DNA of 12,019 bases from Flavobacteriales bacterium (GTDB taxonomy: Bacteria > Bacteroidota > Bacteroidia > Flavobacteriales > Flavobacteriaceae). Where the stretch lies: positions 1 through 12,019 of the forward strand of contig JALVEJ010000115.1 of NCBI GenBank assembly GCA_027031025.1. The letters run 5' to 3'. A program made the position numbers and the translations under genes. The notes below the pieces were generated by a model. That model saw nothing but the letters and a program-made list of their open reading frames with translations. It was not told where the DNA came from and did not search any database. Of this stretch, positions 7,034 through 12,019 are shown piece by piece. The first letter of the stretch is position 1; every line of letters starts with the position of its first letter.

Positions 7034-8370
7034 AATTTACGTGGCACATTGACGGTTGGTCTGCCTATTGAGGTATAGTAAAACCCCATTTCTTTCATTC
7101 TTTCTGGTTTGTACAAGTTGCGTCCGTCAAATATAGCGGGGTTTTTCATCAATTGTTTCATCCGGTCAAAGTCCGGTGTTCTAAACATATTCCACTCAGT
7201 GCTGATAACTAATGCATCGGCATCTTCCAAAGCTTCATACATGTTTGTAACATATTGGAGTTTGTCGCCGTATTTTTGTTTAACATTTGTCATAGCTTCG
7301 GGGTCAAAAACTTTGAGTTTGGCACCTGCTTTGAGCAATTCGTCAATCATATACAGTGCCGGCGCTTCTCTGATATCATCGGTTTCCGGTTTAAATGCCA
7401 GTCCCCAAACGGCAATGGTTTTGTCTTTTAAATCACCGTCAAAAAATGCTTTTAATTTAGGAATCAAAATGGTTTTTTGACGATCATTTACTTCAATAAC
7501 GGATTTTAGCAATTTAAACTCATATTCATGATCCAAACCGGTTTTATACAAGGCTTTTACATCTTTTGGAAAACATGAGCCGCCATAACCGACTCCGGGA
7601 AACAGAAAACGTTTTCCGATACGCGAATCGGTTCCCATTCCGATTCTTATTTTGTCGACATCGGCACCAACTTTTTCTGCAAAATTGGCTATTTCATTCA
7701 TAAAAGTAATTTTCATAGCCAAAAAAGCGTTTGAAGCATATTTGGTGATTTCAGCAGAGCGCGGATCCATCATGATAATCGGGTTACCCGAACGCACAAA
7801 GGGTTCGTATAAAACTCTCATTTTTTCCCGGGCTTTTTCAGAGTCTGTCCCGATTACAATCCGTTCGGGTTTCATAAAATCATCAACGGCAAAGCCTTCA
7901 CGCAAAAACTCGGGATTGGAAACCACATCAAAGTCTTTATCGGTTTGGGCTTTAATAATGTTTTCAACTTTTTCAGCTGTCCCTACCGGTACTGTACTTT
8001 TGTTAACAATTATTTTATATGACGTATCTGGATTTTGCGCCATCAAATTACCAATTTTTCCGGCGACATCCATCACGTAAGACAAATCTGCCGACCCATC
8101 TTCATCTTCCGGTGTCGGTAAAGCCAGAAAAATGATTTCTCCAAAATCGACACCTTGCTTTAAGTCGGTCGAAAAATGTAATCTGCCTGCTTTAATATTG
8201 CGGTGAAACAAGGTCTCCAAACCCGGTTCGTAAATAGGCACATTGCCTTGCTGCATTTTTTTGACTTTGTCCTCATTGATATCGATACAAATGACTTCGT
8301 TACCCGACTCTGCAAAACAAGTTCCGGTAACCAAGCCGACGTATCCGGTTCCTACGACTGTAATCTTCAT
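7018..8370 (-). CDS. ugd: UDP-glucose 6-dehydrogenase
   Basis: This 450-residue cytosolic enzyme oxidises UDP-glucose to UDP-glucuronate in two NAD-dependent steps. The N-terminal Rossmann fold has GTGYVGLVTG (7-16). Catalytic segments are NKSTVPVGT (123-131), NPEFLREG (152-159) with Glu155, TKYASNAFLA (209-218) with Lys210 and Asn214, and GYGGSCFPKD (261-270) with the nucleophile Cys266 and Asp270. The C-terminal UDP-binding domain contains WGLAFKP (322-328) and DDIREAP (331-337) and ends in YTSIGRPTV, common in bacterial members. Length is normal for the family. The ATG is 5 bases downstream of the OmpA-type lipoprotein stop and the gene overlaps the decarboxylase gene, so it supplies that enzyme's substrate from the same transcript. 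A GDP-mannose dehydrogenase is less likely given the UDP-xylose synthase next door. Confidence 0.94.
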   Translation of the reverse strand: MKITVVGTGYVGLVTGTCFAESGNEVICIDINEDKVKKMQQGNVPIYEPGLETLFHRNIKAGRLHFSTDLKQGVDFGEIIFLALPTPEDEDGSADLSYVMDVAGKIGNLMAQNPDTSYKIIVNKSTVPVGTAEKVENIIKAQTDKDFDVVSNPEFLREGFAVDDFMKPERIVIGTDSEKAREKMRVLYEPFVRSGNPIIMMDPRSAEITKYASNAFLAMKITFMNEIANFAEKVGADVDKIRIGMGTDSRIGKRFLFPGVGYGGSCFPKDVKALYKTGLDHEYEFKLLKSVIEVNDRQKTILIPKLKAFFDGDLKDKTIAVWGLAFKPETDDIREAPALYMIDELLKAGAKLKVFDPEAMTNVKQKYGDKLQYVTNMYEALEDADALVISTEWNMFRTPDFDRMKQLMKNPAIFDGRNLYKPERMKEMGFYYTSIGRPTVNVPRKLWKEF

Positions 8371-8375
8371 AAAAA

Positions 8376-9308
8376 TTAATTGTTTAACAGATTCATGATT
8401 TCATCTAAGCGCGGTGTCAAAATGACTTCAATCCGACGGTTTTTGGCTCTTCCCTCAGGGGTGCTGTTATCAGCTACCGGTAAATATTTGCTGCGGCCTG
8501 CTGGGATTAAACGTTTGGGGTCTATGTTTTTGTTTTTCATCAATTGACGAACCACCGATGTCGCCCGCTTCACAGACAAGTCCCAATTATCTTGAATGGC
8601 ACCTTTGCCGTGATATGGCACATTGTCGGTATGACCTTCTATCATTATTTCCACATCGGGGTTGATAGACAGAATATTGGAAATGGTTTTGATAGCATCT
8701 CGTCCGTTTTGTTTGACATGCCAGCTACCCGAATCAAACAGCAATTTGTTTTCCATGGAAATGTATATTTTGCCGTCTTTTTCGGTTACTTTTAAGCCTT
8801 GTCCCTTAAATTTATCTAATGCTCTTGTAAGTGAACTTTTTAAATTATTCAGTTTGGCATCTTTTTGCGCTATCAGGCTTTCCAACTGTTGTATTTTTTT
8901 GATTTGTTGGTCTAGTGCCGCGCGTTCTTGTGCCAATTCTTTTTGCTTTTTATTTAATTCTTCTAATAATTTCCGGTTTTTTTCCGCCTCATAAGCCAAA
9001 GTTTGACTGCTGCTTTGTGACAAGGCATCATAGCTTGCTTGTAGTTTTTTATAGGCATTGTCTTTGACTTTGTATAGTTTTTCGAGAGTTGCGTATTTGT
9101 TTTGCAAATTGTCATATTGAATTTGTAAGCGGTCTAGCTTTGATTGACATTTCAGTTGTTTGTTAGATAGAGAATCGAGTTGGTCTTTGAGTTCGACATT
9201 TTCGCTACGCATTTTAATATATTTATCATCCAGCTCTTGGTATTTTTTTGAGCTGACGCAGGATGATAAAACCGATAAAACAATTAAGCTTAAAATAATT
9301 TTTTTCAT
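8376..9308 (-). CDS. OmpA-domain lipoprotein with long coiled coil
   Basis: This is a 310-residue outer-membrane-type lipoprotein. The signal peptide ends in the lipobox VLSSC with Cys17 as the predicted lipidation site. Residues about 22-165 are Lys/Glu/Gln/Leu-rich with heptad character, a long coiled-coil stalk. Residues about 175-300 form an OmpA-like peptidoglycan-binding domain. LLFDSGSWHV (189-198) begins it, GHTDNVPY (225-232) holds Asp228, LSVKRATSV (244-252) holds Arg248, and AKNRRIEVIL (288-297) ends it; Asp228 and Arg248 match the diaminopimelate-binding pair of OmpA domains. There is no beta-barrel, so this is a lipid-anchored tether between outer membrane and cell wall. It is the first gene of the nucleotide-sugar operon, which suggests that envelope structure and glycan synthesis are expressed together. 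Confidence 0.9.
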   Translation of the reverse strand: MKKIILSLIVLSVLSSCVSSKKYQELDDKYIKMRSENVELKDQLDSLSNKQLKCQSKLDRLQIQYDNLQNKYATLEKLYKVKDNAYKKLQASYDALSQSSSQTLAYEAEKNRKLLEELNKKQKELAQERAALDQQIKKIQQLESLIAQKDAKLNNLKSSLTRALDKFKGQGLKVTEKDGKIYISMENKLLFDSGSWHVKQNGRDAIKTISNILSINPDVEIMIEGHTDNVPYHGKGAIQDNWDLSVKRATSVVRQLMKNKNIDPKRLIPAGRSKYLPVADNSTPEGRAKNRRIEVILTPRLDEIMNLLNN

Positions 9309-9379
9309 AATGATAAGGTTAAATTTCAGGTTATGGACTTTTTATATTAACTATTTCAAATAGCAAATATTGTATGGCT

Positions 9380-9410
9380 CAAAGATAAAAAGAATTATCG
9401 AAAACTTCGA
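9380..9410 (-). promoter_or_regulatory. Possible Bacteroidetes-type promoter for the six-gene operon
   Basis: TATCTTTG on the minus strand (9380-9387) matches the -7 consensus TAnnTTTG exactly. At the right distance (20-base spacer) there is only TCG (9408-9410) rather than TTG, so the -33 element is poor. It would give a leader of roughly 60 bases before the OmpA-lipoprotein ATG at 9308. The rest of the 107-base gap (9309-9415) is AT-rich with no other signal I can support. Confidence 0.45.
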
Positions 9411-9411
9411 T
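9386..9411 (-). terminator. Weak candidate terminator after the fab-rnc cluster
   Basis: On the minus strand, ATCGAA and TTCGAT (9406-9411 and 9397-9402) can form a 6-bp stem around a 3-base loop, followed by AATTCTTTTTATC. It starts 4 bases after the stop codon of the IPExxxVDY gene. The stem is short, so termination is likely partial at best and some read-through into the next operon is possible. Confidence 0.35.
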
Positions 9412-9415
9412 GCTT

Positions 9416-9895
9416 TTAAACAGGAAAAACCGGGAAAGCCGTGCCGCATTGTGTCATATCCACTTCTATGAATTTGACCGGATAGGAGACTTGAAAATTT
9501 TGTTGAATACTTTTATAATTTGCCGTTTCATCTTCCGGCAACATTAAGATATAGTTGAGTGCCGGCAATTTTGAAAACAAGTAATAGGCTTCATGTGTGT
9601 CAAACAAAGTGTTAGGGTGCGCTATTGGTATCAGAATTTCGTTGTTGATTAACCGGATTTTTTGACCGATAGCATTTTCGGAAGTAGCATAATTTTCAAA
9701 AAAAACTTCTTTGTTTTTTCTAATGACTTTAAGGTCATCTTGAAGTTGTAAATCCCATGAAAACAAACGGTTAAAGTCATACGCAAGTTTGTATAAAGGC
9801 TGTGAAGATTGTATGCCCGTTAAGACATAACCGGTTTCATTGGACAGGTCTTCCGGTTTCAGAATGTGTCTGTGTATTTTCTTTCTTTTTGCCAT
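9416..9895 (-). CDS. Divergent IPExxxVDY-family protein
   Basis: This is a 159-residue protein with no signal peptide or membrane segment. Its identity rests on position directly after rnc, where flavobacteria usually carry the IPExxxVDY family, on size, and on an N-terminal pattern I recall from that family (HRHILKPEDL at 8-17, then a LYKLAYDFNRLF segment at 34-45). The name-giving motif is degenerate: the segment at 106-117 reads LFSKLPALNYIL, keeping only the hydrophobic frame and the final Tyr. The function of the family is unknown. The ATG at 9895 lies inside rnc (59-base overlap in another frame). A later start would delete the conserved-looking N-terminus, so I keep it. The family call is moderately sure; the reading frame itself is well supported by its length and spacing. 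Confidence 0.7.
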   Translation of the reverse strand: MAKRKKIHRHILKPEDLSNETGYVLTGIQSSQPLYKLAYDFNRLFSWDLQLQDDLKVIRKNKEVFFENYATSENAIGQKIRLINNEILIPIAHPNTLFDTHEAYYLFSKLPALNYILMLPEDETANYKSIQQNFQVSYPVKFIEVDMTQCGTAFPVFPV

Positions 9896-10625
9896 TTTTA
9901 TCGGGTTGAATGATATAATAAGCCCGTCTAGCAGCTATTTCTTCGGCTTTCTTTTTACTTGATGAGCGCCCTTGACTTATTTTTTTGTTATTTAAAACAA
10001 AATTGACACGAAAATAATTATTTTTTCCTTTATTGGTGTCATTATGCGCTACAAATTCGAACGGATGATGATTTTTTTGAGCCCATTCAATCATAAAGCT
10101 TTTATAACTGCTGATTTTTTTATCAAGTTTTTCCAAATCGATATGGGAGTCAATCATACTGGCATAAATAAACTTTTTGGCACCGGCATAGCCTTTGTCT
10201 AAAAAAATGGCGCCAACCAAAGCTTCATACAAATTTCCCGATATATCATGTCCCATTTGTCTTTCGGTCAAGTTAGAATCTAACAACTTGGTGATTTGAA
10301 AACTTTGTCCTAATTGATTTAAATGTTTCCGATTAACGATTTTTGCCCGCATAACGGTCAACTCGCCTTCTGAGGCATACGGCAATTCTTTGTAAAGAAA
10401 TTCGGAAACGACCGTTTCAATAATGGCATCTCCCAAAAATTCCAAACGTTCAAAGTTGATTTTATTGCCGTTTTCGTCTTTGAGATTGTGTGCTTTATGG
10501 GTTAAAGCTTCTTGATAGTAAGATAAGTTTTGAGGTTTAAATGGCAAAATGGTTTCTAATTGCCGTAGCCAATCTTGGTTTGCGGCAATTTTGTTCAGTC
10601 CTAAAATTTTTTTGATTAAACGCAA
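9837..10625 (-). CDS. rnc: Ribonuclease III
   Basis: This 262-residue double-strand-specific endoribonuclease matures rRNA and some mRNAs. The catalytic domain (about 20-165) carries the signature ERLEFLGDA (59-67) with Glu62 and Asp66 as metal ligands, and a second metal segment NLYEALVGAIFLD (131-143) with Glu134. The position equivalent to E. coli Asp114 is Asn131. A double-stranded RNA-binding domain covers about 172-240, with the KKKAEEIAARRA helix (224-235). The last 22 residues are a polar tail that overlaps the next gene. The start is most likely TTG at 10625: an in-frame stop lies 3 bases upstream, no ATG occurs before residue 92, and the segment MRLIKKIL resembles other flavobacterial N-termini. 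It lies 9 bases after fabF, in the usual acpP-fabF-rnc order. Confidence 0.93.
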   Translation of the reverse strand: MRLIKKILGLNKIAANQDWLRQLETILPFKPQNLSYYQEALTHKAHNLKDENGNKINFERLEFLGDAIIETVVSEFLYKELPYASEGELTVMRAKIVNRKHLNQLGQSFQITKLLDSNLTERQMGHDISGNLYEALVGAIFLDKGYAGAKKFIYASMIDSHIDLEKLDKKISSYKSFMIEWAQKNHHPFEFVAHNDTNKGKNNYFRVNFVLNNKKISQGRSSSKKKAEEIAARRAYYIIQPDKNGKKKENTQTHSETGRPVQ

Positions 10626-10634
10626 ATGTCAGGT

Positions 10635-11882
10635 TTAATATTTTCCGAAAATAACCGATGCATTGTGTCCGCCAAACCCGAATGTATTACTGATAGCGGT
10701 ATTGATATCGCGTTTTTGAGCTTTGTTGAATGTTAAATTGAGTTTGGGGTCTATTTCAGGGTCATCGGTAAAGTGGTTGATTGTCGGCGGAATAATACCG
10801 TTATTGATGGCTAAAATGGAAGCAATTGCTTCGATAGCGCCGGCTGCACCTAGCAGATGCCCTGTCATTGATTTGGTGCTGCTGATGTTCAAATTGTAAG
10901 CGTGCTCACCGAAAACCTGTTTAATGGCTTTGATTTCGGAGATATCGCCAAGCGGAGTAGAAGTGCCGTGCACATTGATATAGTCAATGGCTTTGGGTTG
11001 CAAATTGGCATCTTGTAAGGCATTTTTCATTACTAAGGCTGCGCCTTTTCCTTCCGGATGTGGTGCAGTCATATGATGCGCATCACCGGACATACCGGCA
11101 CCGAGTATTTCGGCATAGATTTTGGCACCGCGTGCTTTGGCATGTTCCAAAGTTTCCAAAATTAAAGCCCCGCCGCCTTCGCCGATAACAAATCCGTCGC
11201 GATCTTTATCAAAAGGTCTGGAAGCTGTTTTGTAATCGTCGTTGCGAGTAGATAAAGCTCTTAAAGCGTTAAAACCACCGACTCCGGCATTGGTAATAGC
11301 CGCTTCGGCTCCACCGGTGACCATGACATCTGCCATACCCAGACGTAAAATGTTATAAGCATCGATAATGGCATTGGATGAGGTCGCGCAAGCCGATACG
11401 GTAGCATAATTGGGTCCGTAAAATTTGTTTTCAATGGAAATCAAACCTGCCGCCATATCCGAAATCATTTTCGGAATAAAAAACGGATTGAAACGCGGGG
11501 TCCCATTACCTTGAACAAAGTTACGCACTTCGTCTTCATAAGTTTGTAAGCCGCCGATACCCGACCCGAAAATCACGCCGACTCTTTCGCGGTTGAGTTT
11601 GTCGTCGTCAAAACCGGCATCTTGTATCGCTTCTCGTGAAGCAACTAAAGCAAATTGGGCGTATAAATCCATTTTGCGCACCTCTTTGCGGTCAAAATAG
11701 TCAGCCGGATTGTAATTTTTGACTTCACAAGCAAAACGAGTTTTGAATTTAGAAGCATCAATCCGCGTAATAGGCGCAGCCCCACTGACACCGTTTATTA
11801 AACCTTGCCAATAGGAAGACACATCATTACCGACCGGTGTTAATGCTCCTAAACCCGTTACGACAACTCGTTTCAGTTCCAT
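10635..11882 (-). CDS. fabF: Beta-ketoacyl-ACP synthase II
   Basis: This 415-residue condensing enzyme of type II fatty acid synthesis extends acyl-ACP with malonyl-ACP in the cytosol. The thiolase-fold Cys-His-His triad is intact: Cys165 in VSACATSSNA, His305 in NVHGTSTPLGD and His342 in TKSMTGHLLGAAGA, with Lys337 supporting the active site. The gating segment NTFGFGGHN (399-407) has Phe401 at the position that controls access of the acyl chain. Length and motifs fit FabF; the closely related FabB lacks this gene context, so FabF is preferred. The ATG at 11882 is 7 bases after the acpP stop, so the enzyme and its carrier protein are co-expressed, and rnc follows after 9 bases. Confidence 0.97.
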   Translation of the reverse strand: MELKRVVVTGLGALTPVGNDVSSYWQGLINGVSGAAPITRIDASKFKTRFACEVKNYNPADYFDRKEVRKMDLYAQFALVASREAIQDAGFDDDKLNRERVGVIFGSGIGGLQTYEDEVRNFVQGNGTPRFNPFFIPKMISDMAAGLISIENKFYGPNYATVSACATSSNAIIDAYNILRLGMADVMVTGGAEAAITNAGVGGFNALRALSTRNDDYKTASRPFDKDRDGFVIGEGGGALILETLEHAKARGAKIYAEILGAGMSGDAHHMTAPHPEGKGAALVMKNALQDANLQPKAIDYINVHGTSTPLGDISEIKAIKQVFGEHAYNLNISSTKSMTGHLLGAAGAIEAIASILAINNGIIPPTINHFTDDPEIDPKLNLTFNKAQKRDINTAISNTFGFGGHNASVIFGKY

Positions 11883-11889
11883 AAATGTT

Positions 11890-12019
11890 TTAGTTTAAGG
11901 CTTCTTCAATGTATTTGATGGCTTGACCCACAGTTTGGATTTGTTCAGCTTGATCATCAGGGATTTGAATATCAAATTCTTTTTCAAACTCCATAATTAA
12001 TTCAACTGTGTCAAGTGAA
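11890..12019 (-). CDS. acpP: Acyl carrier protein, C-terminal part (cut by window edge)
   Basis: Only the last 42 residues lie in the window; the 5' part continues beyond base 12019. The visible protein begins SLDTVELIMEFEKEF, continues with DIQIPDDQAEQIQTVGQAI and ends KYIEEALN before a TAA at 11890-11892. This is the second half of a bacterial acyl carrier protein. Its first complete codon (12016-12018) is the serine of the DSL motif that receives the 4'-phosphopantetheine arm. Helix II with its acidic face and the IPDDQAEQI segment are typical. The gene was not listed as a complete frame because it is truncated by the window, not because it is broken. It sits immediately upstream of fabF. 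Confidence 0.95.
   Translation of the reverse strand, partial: SLDTVELIMEFEKEFDIQIPDDQAEQIQTVGQAIKYIEEALN

Noticed and set aside
6138..8080. Plus-strand open frames of 66-142 codons opposite the UDP-sugar enzymes
   Set aside because: They are antisense shadows of genes with complete catalytic motifs, have no start context or promoter, and their translations show no recognisable domain.
8544..9363. Plus-strand open frames opposite the OmpA-domain lipoprotein
   Set aside because: They mirror the low-complexity coiled-coil coding sequence and have no supporting signals.
1..12019. A new defence, mobile or CRISPR-like system
   Set aside because: No repeats in arrays, no integrase, transposase or nuclease-helicase gene, no toxin-antitoxin pair and no terminal repeats were seen. 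Nearly all bases belong to recognisable housekeeping or envelope genes.

Overview
The window is AT-rich chromosomal DNA from a member of the Bacteroidota, most likely a flavobacterium. Four things point there: the gene order acpP-fabF-rnc-IPExxxVDY gene, promoter elements of the Bacteroidetes TTG/TAnnTTTG type, no clear Shine-Dalgarno sequences, and a DUF4296 lipoprotein. All identifications come from reading the sequence; no database search was made. I see no mobile element, CRISPR array, tRNA, rRNA or phage gene, and no intergenic gap longer than about 190 bases.

Left part (1-3530). A leftward gene (22-927) encodes an inner-membrane-anchored coiled-coil protein of unknown function. It is divergent from an OsmC-family peroxidase-like gene (1116-1544), and the 188-base gap between them carries promoter elements for both. 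Two further rightward genes, an M20 metallopeptidase (1629-3017) and a small TerB-like protein (3032-3466), are 14 bases apart and probably co-transcribed. A strong hairpin at 3499-3528 separates them from the convergent operon on the right and could serve both directions.

Middle part (3552-9308, minus strand). Six tightly packed genes look like one operon, read from right to left: an OmpA-domain lipoprotein with a long coiled coil, UDP-glucose 6-dehydrogenase, UDP-glucuronate decarboxylase (UDP-xylose synthase type), a polyprenyl-phosphate sugar-1-phosphate transferase (WbaP/WcaJ type), a polyprenol-phosphate mannose synthase-like GT2 enzyme, and a DUF4296 lipoprotein. Gaps are 10 bases or less, with overlaps of 16 and 4 bases. 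Together they would supply UDP-glucuronate and UDP-xylose, load a lipid carrier with a first sugar phosphate, and make a lipid-linked hexose donor. This is a precursor and priming module for a surface polysaccharide or glycoprotein glycan. The later glycosyltransferases, flippase and polymerase are not in the window.

Right part (9416-12019, minus strand). This is the conserved fatty-acid/RNA-processing cluster: the 3' part of acpP (cut by the window edge just at its phosphopantetheine serine), fabF, rnc and an IPExxxVDY-family gene. Its oddities are a TTG start for rnc, a 59-base out-of-frame overlap between rnc and the IPExxxVDY gene, and a degenerate form of that family's name-giving motif.

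The content is mostly core genome, and I found no convincing new defence, mobile or regulatory system. The points most worth checking are the lipid-linked sugar operon with its uncharacterised DUF4296 partner, and the rnc/IPExxxVDY overlap.
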